Origin: Notamacropus eugenii
Taxonomy: Eukaryota; Chordata; Mammalia; Diprotodontia; Macropodidae
DNA length: 64,000 bases
Reading direction: 5' to 3'
NCBI RefSeq assembly: GCF_028372415.1
Contig: NC_092872.1
Location: forward strand, 548,140,205-548,204,204
Within the stretch, counting starts at the first letter, position 1; every line of letters begins with the position of its first letter. Shown here in pieces: positions 10,127 to 22,841 of the stretch. Below the pieces are notes generated by a model that saw only the letters and a list, made by a program, of their open reading frames with translations, did not search any database and had not been told where the DNA came from. A program made the position numbers and the translations under genes.

Positions 10127-11902
10127 ATCCTTAGCTGCATCCTTAAAATTTTGATATATTGTCTCATTGTTGTCACTGTCTTTAATGAAATTAACTAGTA
10201 TTTCCATGATTTGTTCTGTGACCCAATAGTTCTTTAAGATTTGGTTATTTAGTCTCCAATTAATTTTTAATCCTTCCTTCACTAGCTTTTTTTAAAATGT
10301 AATTTTATTTCATTGTTGTCAGTAAAGGGTACATTTAATATCATTGCTTTTCCATTGGAATATAAACACCTCATATTTGCAAAGCTCCTTTTAATTTCTC
10401 ATTTAGTGGTACCTTTTTATATTTCTCTTAGCTCCTGTGTTTGTATTTCACAGTTTCTATTTAATTCTGGTCTTTTCATCAGGAATGCTTGAAGGTCATC
10501 TGTTTCATTCAAGGATCATATTTTCCCTTACAGAATTATACCCAGTTTTTCTAAATAAACTATTGTTCGTTATAGACTGATATATTTTCCCTTTTGGAAT
10601 AGTTTTCTGTGCTCTTTTTCTTTACATTGGTGGTTGCTAAGTCTTGTGTGATTCTGACTGTGTGATTCCTTAGTACTTGAATTATTTCTTTCTGAGTGTT
10701 TAAAGTTTTTTTTTCCCCTTTGGATCTAGAAGTTCTGGATTTTGGCTTCCTGAGAACTTTCATTTTGGGGATTCTTTCAGGAGGTGCCTAGTAGATTATT
10801 TTCTGCTTTCACTTTACCTTCTGGTTCTGAGAGACCTGGACAGTTTCCTTTCAAGATTTCTTGAAATATGATATCTAGACCTTTTTAAAAATTATTATTA
10901 TGGTATTCACTTAGTATAATGATTCTTATATTTCCCCCCTCAATTTGTTTTCCACATCAGTTGTTTTTGTTGTGAGATACTTTAGATTTTACCCACTATG
11001 CACTTTATCTTTGCTTTTAAAACTTATTATTGTTTCCTAGAATCAATAACGTTTATTTGAATCTAATTGTAAGGAACTTTATCTGAGTAAATTTTTGTAC
11101 CTCTGATCTTAAACTGTTAGTTATCTTTCCAAGTTTCTCATCTTGTTTCTTTTCCAATTCTTTCTTATTTCCTTAATAATATCATTTTATCTCTATTTTT
11201 AAACACATAATTTCTTTTAGGAGTTCTAATTAATCTTGAAGCCCAGCTATCTTTGTTTGTAGATTCTATAGAGCTATTTTATCTTCCAGGTTTTCTTATT
11301 AATTTCTGACATTGTAATAGCTCTTTAATTTTTGTTCATTTTTTTTTTTTTTTTGGTGCTGAGGCCTTTCTCCTCACAGATCTCTGTTACATTGATTTCA
11401 GGGTCATATTAATCTCACTGAGGGCTTTTCCTTTTGAAAAGGAAGAAATTATGACCCTTTCCTTTTTCCTCACTGGATTGTTCTTTTGCCCAGCAGCTGT
11501 CTGAGGTACTTCCTCCTCCAGAGATCATATTTTGTTGAGTTCTCCTTAATCTGAAGTAAGTTTCCTTTTCATGGAGTACAGGGTCTCCTCTGCCTACTAA
11601 GTTAAGTCCAATTCCTTCATCTGGGGCCCTTTCTTTTACCCTACAGCTAGTTCTGAAGTGCCCCCTCATTCTGATATCAGACCTTTGTCCAGGGGGACTT
11701 TTCTTTGCTCTGTGGTTGAGTCTGTGGTCCACCAAACTTGGATATGGCAGCCATCATACTAAGGCCATTCTCTATCCTGTGAACTAAGATGTCAAACTGT
11801 CTACTCCCTCTTCTGGTGATAGAGGTCACAGTGATTGTGTTGAAAGTGATTGTGATGGTTGGGGATTGTCATGGAGTAATTGTACATCTTTCTTCTACTC
11901 CA

Positions 11903-11913
11903 CCATCTTGGCT
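11903..11913 (-). promoter_or_regulatory. YY1-like motif at the L1-a 5' terminus
   Basis: Minus strand AGCCAAGATGG, intact, followed by TGGAGTAGAAG. This is the same layout as the 5' end of human L1. Confidence 0.55.
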
Positions 11914-12075
11914 GGTTCTTTCTGTCATTATGTAAGGGGAAGGTGCTAATAAAAGGATGGATAGACTGGACTTAATTGTATCTGATAACTGCATGGATCA
12001 TGGAACTGGGGAGAAGCTGAAAAAAGACATTTCCCCCACTGCCAACTTTGAATATCAGAGTATAGAAGACAATAC

Positions 12076-12153
12076 AGTGTGTGTGTGTGTGTGTGTGTGT
12101 GCGTCTGTGTGTGTGTGTGTGCGTGTGTGTGTGTGTCTGTATGTGTGTGTGTA
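12076..12153 (+). repeat. (TG)n microsatellite
   Basis: About 78 bp of TG dinucleotides with a few interruptions. ORFs reading VCVCV or THTHT across it are not genes. Confidence 0.95.
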
Positions 12154-13100
12154 GGGTAGGTAGGGGGTGGTCTCTGTAAGAAGAACCCTCAGACATGGGA
12201 TTATCAGTGACTTGGAGATTTTCATATACCTCTGGGACTAATGGTTCTACACTCAAGGGTTTCTAGGTTTTTTCCCTTTCTTTTAGTGAAACTTTCTTCT
12301 CAATGTTATTAATTGTATGCTTATAATGGAAAGTCACTCTCTGTATCCTAGAAAGTACCATGTGCACATTTTTCAAAGTTTTTTACATCTGGATATTATA
12401 AGCCAATACTGGAGAAAATCCACTACAGGGAACCAGGCCTCTCTTGTGCTGTGAGACAGTCTTTGGCACAAGGGTGAGATAATTCTCCAATGGTTAGTGG
12501 ATATTTCTTTGCCTCTCCAGTAAGACTGTGAACTTCTAGAGGGCCTACATGATGTCTTTTCTTATTTTAAATCTCTTGCTGATCAAGGCCCAAATTATTC
12601 ATTAGTGACCAAAAGGGGTATGGCATTTCTCTGCTGAGGTGATTTATAGGAGTTTGGAATAAAATTGCCTAAAATTCATTACATCAACAGGAGAGGCAGA
12701 CACAGGAAGCTTACTTATTTAGCACTGGAATGTCCACAGATTGCAATATATATTTGCTTTTCTGTCTTTTTTAGTGTTTACTCCAAATTTGGAGGAAGAT
12801 AGATGTATTAGGATGGGAACTGGAAGAGCTGTCATGGGGGAAAGTATTCTAATTGGTTCAACTTAGCCCAAAGGCGGAACTAGAAGTTATGAATGGGAAT
12901 TATAGGGAGGTCTATTTCCTTTCCAAAATATGGGGGTGGGCAGTTGGGGGGGGGGTGCTTCTATACAAAAAGAGCTTTCTAAGAACAAAATGGATTACCT
13001 CAGGAGGTTGTAAATTTCCCATTGTGAGAAACCTTCAGGAAGCGAGGGAAAGCAATCACTTGTTGGAGCTGTTTTAAAAGGGAGTCCTGCTAGAGGGATG
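12154..13100. other. No gene or recognisable repeat
   Basis: About 950 bp without supported coding sequence. It includes a G9 run near 12947-12955. I could not assign it to a repeat family; very old or unfamiliar repeats remain possible. Confidence 0.45.
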
Positions 13101-13104
13101 AGCT

Positions 13105-13295
13105 GAGATGCAGAGGGACCACAGTGAAAAGAGCACTGGTTCTGGAGTCAAAGGACCTGGGTTCAAATTTCACCTCTGATGACTACTACCATACAAGACA
13201 CAACCTCCCTGGACATCAATTTCCCCTGTAATAAGAAGGGGTCTTATTAAATGGCTTCTGAGGTTCTTTCCAGCTCTAAACCTATAATCATAGAT
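13105..13295 (+). repeat. THER/MIR-like CORE-SINE
   Basis: tRNA-like head ('agagcactggttctggagtcaaagg', B-box 'gggttcaaatttc'), a CORE remnant and the typical end 'cttctgaggttctttccagctctaaacctataatcata'. Plus strand, nearly full length, abutting the 3' end of the next L1. Confidence 0.8.
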
Positions 13296-13500
13296 TTTTT
13301 TAAAAATAATGTTTTATTTTCCCCACTATTATACATAAAATAATTTTAACATTCTTTTTTTAAATTTTTGAGTTCCAAATTCTATCCCTCCCTCCCCTCT
13401 TCCTTCCCTGAGAGAATAAGTGTAATATGATATAGGTTACAAATATGCAAATATATAAAACAAATTTCTATATTAATCCTTTTTAGAATGAACCTCAAAA

Positions 13501-13570
13501 AGAAAGAAAGAAGAAAAGAAGGAAGGAAGGAAGGAAGGAAGGAAGGAAGGAAGGAAGGAAGGAAGGAAGG
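13501..13570. repeat. (GAAG)n microsatellite
   Basis: AAAG then GAAG tetranucleotide repeat inside the L1-b 3' UTR. Serine/leucine/proline-rich ORFs on the minus strand here are artefacts. Confidence 0.95.
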
Positions 13571-15293
13571 GAAAAACAGTATTCTCTGGTTTGTATTCCT
13601 TAAGTTTGTTCTCTGGAGATAGGACATTTTTCATGTGTCCTTTAGAATTGTCTTGGATCATTGTATTATGAAAATAGCTAAAGCATTCAGTTGTTCATCA
13701 CACAATATTGCTGTTACTCTGTGCAATGTTCTGGTTCTGCTCACTTTCTCTGCATCATTTTGTATAAGTCCAGGTTTTTCTGAAATCATCCTGCTTGTTA
13801 TTTCTCATAACACAATTATTTCATTACCACAACTTGCTCAGCCATTCCCCAATTGATGGGCATCCCCTCCATTTCTAATCCTTCACCACCACAAAAAGAG
13901 CTGTTATGCATATTTTTGGACGGTATCGCTGAATCACAGGGTGTACATAATTCCAAATGCTTCTCCAGAATGATTGGATCAGTTCACATCTCCATCAGCA
14001 AAGCATTAGTGTCCCAGTTTTTCCACATCCCCTCCAACGTTTATAATTTTCCTGTTCTGTTTTACTAGCCAATTGGATAGGTGTGAAGTGGTACCTCAGA
14101 GATATTTTTAATTGTATTTCTCTACTCAAGAGTAATTTGAAGCATATTTTCATATGACTATAGATAGCTTTGATTTCTTTGTCTGAAAACTGCCTGTTCA
14201 TATCCTTTGACCATTTATCAATTGAGGAATGACTTGTATTCTTATAAATTTGACTCAGTTTTCTATATGTTTGAGACCTTTATCAGAGATACTTATGTAA
14301 AAACTTTTCCCCCCCAAGTTTTCTGCTTTTCTAATTTTGATTGCATTGATTTTGTTTGTACAAAACCTTTTAACTAAATATAATCAAAATCACCCATTTT
14401 ATATTTCATAATGCTATCTCTTGTTTGGTCCTAAAGTCTTCCCTTATCCATAGACCTGACATGCTCTCCTAATTTGCTTATGGTATCATCCTTTATGTCT
14501 AAATCATATACTCATTTTGACCTTATTTTGGTATATAGCGTAAGATGTTGGTCTATACCTACTTTCTGTCATACTGTTTTCTCATTTTTTTTCCAGTAGT
14601 TTTTGTTAAATAGTGAATTTTTGCCCTAAGCTTGCATCTTTGGGTTTACTATGATTTACTAGATTACTATTATCATTTACGACTATGTATTGTGTACCTA
14701 ATCTATTTCTTAACTAGTACCAGATAGTTTTTGATGATTATCACTTTATATACAGCTTGAAATTTAATATGACTAGGTCACCTTCTTTCATGTTTTTTTT
14801 TCTTTATTGATTCCCTTAATATTCTTGACCTTTTCTTCTTCCAGGTGAATGTTATTATTTTTTCTAGCTCTATAAAATAATTTTTGATACTTTAATTCCT
14901 TTGACACTGAATAAGTATATTAATTTGGGTAGAATTATCATTTTTATTATATTGGTTTGGCCTACTTACGGGCAAATGATATTTTTCCAGTTCTTTGGAT
15001 ATGACTTTATTTGTGTGAAAAGTATTTTTCAATTGTGTACATATAGCTCCTGGGTTTGCCTTGGCAGGTAGACTCCCAAATACTTCATATTTTCTGCAGT
15101 TATTTTAAGTGGAGTTTCTCTTTCTATCTCTTCTTTTGTTGGTAATATATAGAAATTGAACTTCGTTGGTAATATATAGAAATACTGACGATTTCCATGT
15201 GTCTATTTTATATCCTGCAACCTTGCTAAAGTTGTTAATTATTTCAAGTGGTTTTTTAGTCTATTCTCTAGGATTCTCTAGTTTACCATCATA

Positions 15294-16157
15294 TCATCTG
15301 TAGAGTGATATCTTTGTTTCTTCATTGCCTATTTTAATTCCTTCATTTTCTTTTTCTTCCCTTATTGAGATAGCTAGCATTTCTAACACAATATTGAATA
15401 ATACTAGTAGTAATAGGCATCCTTGTTTCACTCCTGTTCTTAGTGGGAAGACTTCTAGCTTATCCCCATTACAGATAATTCTCACTGATGGTTTTAGATA
15501 GGAACTCTCCATTTATTCTTATGTTTTCTAGTGTTTTTAATAGGAATAGGTGTTGTATTTTGTTAAAAAAAACTTTTCTGCATCTATTGAGATAATCACA
15601 TGATTTCTGTTGGTTTTGTTATTGATTTGGTCAGTTATGCTCATAGTTTTCCTAGTATTTAATCAGCCCTGAATTCCTGATATAAATCCCACCTGGTGAT
15701 CATGTATGATCCTCATAATACGTTGTGTATTTTAAGTAAAACTTTTCCATCAACATTTATTAGGAAAATTGGTCTATAGTTTTCTTTCTGTTTTTGTTCT
15801 TCTTGGTTTAGGTATAAGCGCCATATTTTTGTCCTAAAAGGAATTTGGTAGGACTCCTTCTTGGCCTACTTTTCCAAATAGTTTATATGGTACTAGGATT
15901 AATTGTTCTGTAAATATTTGATAGAATTTACTTTTAAATCCATTTGGTCCTGGGAATTTTTTATTAGGTGGTTCATGAATGACTTGTTCAATTTTTTTTT
16001 CTAAGATAGAGTTATCTGAGAATTCTACTTCTTCTTCTGTTAATCTGAGCAATTTATGTTTTTTTAAATATTCATCTAGTTTGCTTAGATCGTCAGATTT
16101 ATTGGCATATAATTGAGCAAAATAGTGCCTAATAATTGTTTTAATTTCTTCTTTCAT
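15294..16157 (-). pseudogene. L1-b ORF2 reverse transcriptase fragments
   Basis: Minus-strand pieces of L1 ORF2p. At 16157-15834 a segment resembles the region before the RT palm, with the [10 protein letters not shown] motif (cf. PGPDGF in L1) and the end GVLPNSF. At 15512-15294 the [11 protein letters not shown]...LFNIVLE motif corresponds to the TRQGCPLSPLLFNIVLE region of mammalian L1. The FADD box that should follow is frameshifted ('ctctacagatgat', with bases lost before the DD codons), so the catalytic centre is gone. Stops separate the pieces. Confidence 0.88.
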
Positions 16158-18473
16158 TTCTAGTACTGCTAATTTGGTTTTCTTCTTTCCTTTTATAAAT
16201 TAAATTAACCCCCATAAAACAAGATTCTAGTTTTTGTTCAATGGTTTCCTTATTTTCAGTTTTAGTAATCTTTCCTTTGATTTTCAGGATTTCCAATTTG
16301 ATGTTTAATTGGGGATTTGTAATTTGCTCTTTTTCTAGTCTTTTAGTTGCATGCTTAATCCGTTGATCTGCTCTTTCTCTATTTTGATGTAAGCATTTAG
16401 AAATATAAAATGGTACTGCTTTAGCTGCATCCCATAAGTTTTGTTATGCTGTCTTGTTGTCATTCTCTTTAATGAAATTTTTGATTGTTTTTATGATTTG
16501 TTTTTTGACCCACTTAGTCTTTTGGATTAGATTATTTAGTTTCCAATTAATTTTTAATCTATAATTAATTTTTAATATGTTTTCATTGCCCATTTAATGT
16601 AATTTTGTGGCATTGTGGATTGAAAAGAATATAGTTGATATTCTGCTTTTCTGTACTTGGTTGCAAGGTTTTTATTACCTAATAGATGGTCAGTTTTTGT
16701 GTAGGTGCCATGTACTGCTTCAAGAAAAGGCATATTCCTTTATATTCATATTCACTTTCCTCCAGAGGTCTATCATAGCTACCTTTTCTAAAATTTTATT
16801 CACCTTAATTTCTTTCTTATTTATTTTTGGTTACATTTATCTAGTTCTGAAAGGGGGAAATTGAGATCCTACCTAGTAGTTTTACTGTCTGTTTCCTACT
16901 ATAAATCATTTAATTTTTCCTTGAAAAATTTATATGCTATACCATTTGCTGCATATGTTTAGTACTGATATTATTTCATTATTTATGGTACCTTTTAGCA
17001 AGATATAATTTCCTTCTTTATTTAAATTAGATCTCTTTTTGCTTTTTCTTTGTCTGAGATCATGAATGCTATCCCTGCTATTTTTTCTTACTTCAGCTGA
17101 AGCATAACAGATTCTGCCCTCACACCTTATTCTATCTCTCTTTCTTTTTGTGAGTGTGTCTGTGTGTGTATGTGTGTATGTGTATGCTTCAGATGTGTTT
17201 CTTGTAAACAGCATATTGTAGGATTCTGATTTTAACCCATTCTGCTATCCATTTCTGTTTTATGGATTAGTTCATCTTATTCATATTTACAGTTATAATA
17301 ACTAACTTCATATTTCCCTCCATTCTATTTTGCTCTTTTATCCTTCTCTCACACCATTTACTCTGTCCTTCCCCACAAGTGTTTTCCTTCTGACTACTAC
17401 TTTCTCCAAATGCCCTCCCTTTTATTCATTCCCCTCTTCTTTTATCCCCATCCCTTCTTACTTTCCTTTAGGGTAAGATAGATTTTTATATCCAACTGAG
17501 TTTATACGTTATTCTCTCTTTGAACCAATTTTGATGACAGTAAGGTACAATCATTGCCCCACTCCCCCTTCCTCTTCACTGTAATGGCACTTTCATGCCT
17601 CTTTTAACTTGAAATAACTTATTCCATTTGACTTCTCCCTCCACTCTTTTCTTAGTGCAATCCTCTTTCTCACTTCTTAATTTTGTTTTTTTAGTGTCAT
17701 CCCATCATAGTCAACTCAAACCCATACCCTCTGACTATGTATATTTCTTCTAATTGCTCTAATAGTGATAAAGTTCTTAAAAGTTACAAATATCAGCTTC
17801 TCATGTGGTGATATAAACAGTTTTATTGGATTGAATCTCTTGTTTTGTCTTTCTTGTTTACATTTTTGTACTTCTTTTTAGTCTTGTATTTGAAGATCAA
17901 AATTTTTGTTCAGCTCTACTATTTTCATTAGGAATACTCGAAAGTCTTCCGTTTCATAAATGTCTATTTTTTCCCCCTGAAGGATTATACTAAGTTTCAT
18001 TGGAGAGCTGATTCTTGGCTATAATTCCCACTTCTTTGCCTTCCAGAATATCATATTCCAAGCCCTTTGATCCTTCAATGTAGAAACTGCTAAATCTTGT
18101 GTCATCTTGAATATAACTCCATGATTATTGAATTGTTTCTTTCTGGCTGCTTGCAGTATTTTCTCCTTGGCCTGGGAGTCTAGAATTTAGCTATAATATT
18201 CCTGGGAGTTTTCATTTTGGGAGTTTTTTTAGGTGATTTGTGGATCCTTTCAATTTCTATTTTACCCTTTGGTTCTAAGATATGAGGGCAGTTACCCTCA
18301 ATAATTTCTTACAACATGATGTACAAACTCTTTTTTTGATCATGGCTTTCAGATAGTCTAATAATTCTTAAATTATCTCTCCTCAATCTAATTTCCAGGT
18401 CAGTTGTTTTTCTGTTGAGAAATTTCATATTTTTTTCTTCTTTTTCATTCTTTTGATTCTGTTTTATCATTTC

Positions 18474-18818
18474 TTAATGTCTTCTAGGGTCATTAACTTC
18501 CACTTGCCTAATTCTAGTATTTAAGGAATTATATTCTTCAATGAGCTTTTGTATCTTCTTTTCCATTTGGTCATTTCTACTTTTTAAGGAGTTATTTTCT
18601 TCAGTGAATTTTTGTATGTTTTTTCCATTTTTTTCTGCTTCCTTCACTAAACTGTTGACTGTTTCTTCATGATTCTCTTGCATTACTCTCACTTCTTTTC
18701 TCAGTTTTTCTGATACTTCTCTCATTTGATTTTTAAAATCCTTTTGGAGTTCTTCTAGGAGTTCTTTTTGGACCTGAGACCAATTCATCTTTTTCTTTGA
18801 GGTTTTGCAGATAGCCAT
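18474..18818 (-). pseudogene. L1-b ORF1 N-terminal coiled-coil fragment
   Basis: Open 114-codon remnant from the likely ORF1 start (MAICKTSKKK). It is rich in K, E, Q and N with heptad-spaced hydrophobics (about residues 15-108), the trimerising coiled coil of L1 ORF1p. A stop follows. The downstream RRM-type region is recognisable at about 18350 as RDNLRII but is separated by frame breaks. In a live L1 this RNA-binding chaperone coats the element RNA in cytoplasmic particles. Confidence 0.85.
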
Positions 18819-19391
18819 TTTGACATTGTCTTCTAAGTTTTTGCCTTTATCCTCCCTGTCACCATAAGTAACTTTCTATGGTCAGGATTTTTTAAAAAAA
18901 TTTTCACTCATTTTTCTGCCTATTTCATGACTTTTTACTTCATATAAAATTTGGGCTTTAGTCCTGGGGTGAAGACAGGACACTGTCCTAAACTTCTTGT
19001 GTCAGAACTTGAGGCCCAGTTGCTCATTTGTGCTGGAGGTGGGGCCTCACTACTTACTTTTTTGGGGGGCAGGTCCTTGCTGTTGGCTTGCCCTCAGGAC
19101 AGGGCCTCACTGCTTGCTAGCACTGGGGGTGAGGTGTCTGTTGGTTTGTCCTGGGGCTCGGATCCTCACTACTTGCCCCCTGGGGGACATCCTATGGCTG
19201 GAGTGCTCAGGCACCATCTGCTGAATCACTTTTTCTTCCCACTCCAGTGAGACAGACCTTTACTGCTGACCCTCCAAGTTGTATTTGGCTTGAAAATTAC
19301 TTCACCACTCCAAATTTGGTTTTGAGGCATTATTACAAGGTGGTTTGGAGGGGAATATGGTAAAGCTCAGGCAAATTCCTATCTTACTCCA

Positions 19392-19402
19392 CCATCTTAG
19401 CT
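19392..19402 (-). promoter_or_regulatory. YY1-like motif at the L1-b 5' terminus
   Basis: Minus strand AGCTAAGATGG. In human L1 a YY1 site (CCAAGATGG) lies at the same place just inside the element start. Here the site has one change from the AGCCAAGATGG seen in two sister elements. Confidence 0.5.
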
Positions 19403-19454
19403 CCAGGAGTCCTTTCTGGGATTATTACTCCCAATACCATGTCCATGAGTCTAC

Positions 19455-19718
19455 GTGTTGTCGCTGTTGTAATTGTTCAATTGTGTCTGACTCTTTGTGA
19501 CTCCACTTGAGGTTTTCTTGGTAGAGATATTGGAGTGCTTTGTCATTTCCTTCTCCAGATCATTTTACAGATGAGGAAACTGAGGCAAACAGAGTTAAGT
19601 GATTTGACCAGGGTCGCATAGCTAGGATGTGTCTGAAACCAGATTTGAACTCAGGAAGATAAATATTTCTGACTGCAGACCCAGCCCTTTAACCAATGTG
19701 CCACCTAGCTGTACCAAT
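19455..19718 (-). mobile_element. Marsupial SINE (Mar1-like, BovB-type tail)
   Basis: Minus strand, full length. The tail is at the left ('gttgtaattgttcaattgtgtctgactctttgtgactcc'), the CORE is in the middle ('aagtgatttgaccagggtcgcatagct') and the head is at the right ('ccacctagctgtacc'). Confidence 0.88.
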
Positions 19719-19719
19719 C

Positions 19720-20195
19720 CTATGTACAGGAATGTGATAATGAACTGATGCTGAGTGAATTGAACAGAACCATGAGAATAGTGTGACAGCAATATTGCGC
19801 AATGATCAGCTATGATTAACTTAGCTCTTCTCAGCAATACATGATACAAGACAACTCCAAAAGACTTGTGATGGGAAATGCTATCCACATCCAAAGAAAG
19901 AACTGTGGAGTCTGAATGCAGATTGAAGCATACTATTTTCACTTCCTTTTGCATTTTCTTTCTCGTGGTTTTTTTCTTTTGTTTTGATTCTCCTTTCATA
20001 ACATGATTAATGTGGAAATATGCTTAACATGACTAAACATGTGTAACCTATATTAGATTGCATGCTGCCTTGGGGAGGGGGGAGGAGAGGGAGGAAGGGA
20101 GGAAAAAAGTTGGAACTCAAAATCTTACAAAAATGAATGTTGAAAACTATCTTTACATATAATTGGATAAAATAAAATACTATTAAATATAAAAG
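19720..20195 (+). mobile_element. L1 3' end, 5'-truncated
   Basis: The L1 3' terminus in sense: 'gctgagtgaattgaacagaacc', 'gatcagctatgattaacttagctcttctcagcaatac', 'tgctatccacatccaaagaaagaactgtggagtctg', a GA-rich run, and the 3' end 'ttacatataattggataaaataaa' with an A-rich tail. A second copy of the same end lies at 34.8-35.2 kb. Confidence 0.85.
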
Positions 20196-20199
20196 AAAA

Positions 20200-20640
20200 G
20201 AAAATGCTCCCTACTTGCTTCTCCTTTAACATTCACCAAGGGAGAGTTCAGCCAACAAGACAACACCTCTCCTCTTACTCATATTCCTTCTATATCTAGC
20301 CTGAGGTAAGGTCTGTTTGTGGGCATTTAAATCTTAGTACAGCACACTAGAGTCTGTCCTTTCATGTAATGGGTTTAAACTTGGGCAACTTCTTTAAAAT
20401 CTTATCTCTCTGTTTCATTGTATTCTTAATGCAAATGCTTTCAGAAGAACCTAAGAGAGGGATGCATTTGTTCTTGAAATACTTGTCAGGGCCAGGGAAT
20501 GGAAAAGGAGCAGAGAATAGGGTATAGAGACATGGAGGGGATGGAGGTAAAGGGGGATGAGGAAGAAAAGGTGTCCAATTTTTTTTGTGTTTACACTTTA
20601 AGAAGTAAGTACCTTGAGAATTGTTCAGGTCATTATGGGA
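20200..20640. other. No gene or recognisable repeat
   Basis: About 440 bp with no supported feature. A purine-rich stretch spans about 20495-20570. Confidence 0.45.
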
Positions 20641-21545
20641 TACAAAATAGAGTTATGCTAAGGAAGCTAATGCTGATTAATGCGAGTAAATATTCATACT
20701 CTTTGACCCAGAAATTCCATGGCTAGGCATATACTCCAAGAAGAGCATGAATAGAAAGAAAGTTCCTGTATAAACTAATGTATATATAAAAGCACATTTT
20801 GTGATAGCAAAAAACTGGAAATAAAGTAAATGCCCATCACTTAAGGAATCACTAAACCAATTATGGTACATAAATGTAATAGAATATTATAGTACCTTGA
20901 ACAGTAATGAATATGAGTACACAGAGAGTCACATGGAAGAGATCATTCCCCTCCACACTCTGCTTCTGACTCTCAGGACTTCCCCACCATACTCAGGTAC
21001 TTTCTCCTGCCCTCCCTCAGTTCACTTTTCACATCCCCTTCATAGGTTGTCTTCCCTTCCCCACTCTATTAGAAGATAAGCTCCTGTAGGGCAGAGGCTC
21101 TCTTTTAGTCTGTAGTTATATCTCCAGCACCTACCATGGTGCCTCAAACATGATAAATGCTTATTGCCTTTCCTGCTATGAACTGATGAAAAGTGAAATA
21201 AAGAGAACTAGAAAAGCAATATACACAGTGACTATAACAATAAATTGACAGAACAACAACAATAAAGATGGAAATGGAATACTATGTTGTTATCATGACT
21301 GAACTTAGTCCCAAAGAAGAGTTATGAGATAACATTTCCTTTTGAAGAGTGAGGAATCGTGGAGGTGGAACCCAACATAGAGTTAGATTTTGCTATTGTA
21401 TTGTTTAATTTTGCTGAGCTGTTTTTATCCTTGTCTCTTTTCTATTTTATTCTTTATTATAAAGAATGGTTCTTTGGATTGAAGAGTACAGATAGATTGA
21501 GAAATGAAGTGATTAAAGAAACCTAGATAGAAATATAATATTTTT
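20640..21545 (+). mobile_element. Old L1 3' region split by L2
   Basis: Plus-strand L1: 'gacccagaaattccatggctaggcatatac...gtgatagcaaaaaactgg...aatagaatattatagtacc' is the end of ORF2. It continues after an interruption with 'ctatgaactgatgaaaagtgaaataaagagaac' and the 3' UTR to about 21545. The interruption (about 20937-21174) is an L2 3' end. Confidence 0.75.
20937..21174 (+). repeat. L2 LINE 3' end inside L1
   Basis: Includes 'ctattagaagataagctcctgtagggcagaggctctc...ccagcacctaccatggtgcctcaaacatgataaatgcttattg', the L2 terminal block in sense. It interrupts an L1 whose two halves rejoin cleanly. Confidence 0.75.
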
Positions 21546-21549
21546 TAAA

Positions 21550-22000
21550 GTAAACACTGTTGGTGGTAAAAGATGATGCAATGAATGTACTCATAAGTCC
21601 TAGACCTATGCTTTTTTTTTTATTGGCCAACTATATTTCCATTAATCAATTTATTTTCCAATGAATAATTTATTAGCCTATCAGGGCTTTGGGGATTTCT
21701 GTTAAATAAAAATCTACCTGCAGAGAATTAATATCTTTTACCCAACTGATAACGAAGAACTATGCCAAACTCACTCTCCAGGGGCTGGATAGTTTAGTTC
21801 CTCTAAGTGCTTTCAGTACCAGTTCTTTACTCAGAGGCCTCAAGTGATGGGTGAATGGGAAACCTTAACTTTCACCAAAAAGGCTGTTCAAGAAAAACAA
21901 TAACCTCTCTGGCTCTTATGGGTTGGAGATACATACGTTTTGTCCTTGGCATGAACTACCCTGAAGTTTCAGAGGAACCGTTAGTTCCTGATTATCCTGA
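21550..22000. other. No gene or recognisable repeat
   Basis: About 450 bp with nothing I can assign. Confidence 0.4.
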
Positions 22001-22290
22001 ATAGTTCCAGCTCAAGTAGCTTTTCTTTTGGGAAACCTTTCCTGATTCCCTCAGGCTCACCACAAATAATAACCTTTCCCTGGAGACCTCATGCAATACT
22101 AGGTTCCATACTTCTGTTGCACTTGTCAGATATTTTTTTTTTGTTGTCGTTTATTGAAATGTTCTGCATTGGTGTCATTCCCCTAACTGAACTGGGAGAG
22201 AGCCACAATTGTTCTTTGGTATTTTTCCCAGTTCTATATACAACAAGTAAATGATAAGTGTTGAATGAATGAATCAGTTCATTCATTAAT
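22000..22290 (+). repeat. L2 LINE 3' end
   Basis: 'gggaaacctttcctgattccctcaggctcacc...' through 'aactgggagagagccacaattg...' to 'aagtgttgaatgaatgaatc', the L2 3' block and its (TGAA)n end. The end forms a small perfect hairpin: arms AATGAATGAA/TTCATTCATT (22264-22273/22278-22287) around a 4-base loop. Confidence 0.7.
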
Positions 22291-22841
22291 GGCATTTACC
22301 CTCTGCCTGGAATAAAAGTCTCTGGCTCTTTCGTATAGCAAAGAAGGTTCATGCCAACAGAAAGGTTTATAGACTTCTCTACTGGCAAATTGTGGTACAT
22401 TGGCTTTTGCCAATTCCTTCTTCTCCTCCAGGAGAAGGATGAGCAGGCAGCAGAGGATAAGGTCTATTTCAAGTCTTATTTAATCATTTGCCTAGGTCCT
22501 TAAAATGGTGGTCAGGAATAGAGACACTGATTCTCATATGCACACGTCAGTCTTGTCCAGCACTCATACCTATCTCTTGAGGTCCTCCACAGTCCAGCCA
22601 TAACCTGTTTTTTTCAGTGATTGCCTATGAAATCCTTATAATCCAGCCTAAGCAGTCTCTTCCATGTACTCTGCTCTTTTTTTGTTTATTCTCACCTCCT
22701 TTCTTTAGTCTGTACCGTGCACAAGAAAAGGCAATTAATATTGAAGTATTATATGATCTGAGTGGCATTATATGATTTGCAATACCATTCTGCTGAGGTT
22801 TAAACTCTGAGACACCAAAAAACTATTGGGGTTTCATGATG

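Larger units (their letters stand above)
3663..11915 (-). mobile_element. L1 LINE (L1-a), 3' end missing, with nested insertions
   Basis: Antisense L1. ORF2 sequence runs from 3663, interrupted at 4053-4572, 5607-7226 and about 7855-10127. ORF1 (RRM and coiled-coil equivalents) occupies about 10400-11340, and the 5' UTR runs to about 11915, where the 'ccaccatcttggct' 5' terminus is intact. Each interruption rejoins at the homologous position of the L1 at 13.3-19.4 kb. The roughly 1.2 kb 3' end (the counterpart of 13297-14500) is absent: homology stops at 3663 against the inverted RTE copy. No open ORF1 or ORF2 survives. Confidence 0.85.
13297..19405 (-). mobile_element. Near full-length L1 LINE (L1-b), inactive
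   Basis: About 6.1 kb, antisense: T-rich 3' end at 13297, 3' UTR to about 13700, ORF2 about 13900-17250, an inter-ORF/ORF1 C-terminal region, the ORF1 coiled coil to 18818 and the 5' UTR to 19405, ending in 'ccaccatcttagct'. The antisense text runs parallel to human L1 antisense block for block (for example 'tttccacatcccctccaac', 'tttgtctgaaaactgcctgttcatatcctttgacc'). ORF2 is broken by many stops and shifts, including around the catalytic FADD site. A (GAAG)n tract sits in the 3' UTR. Confidence 0.92.
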
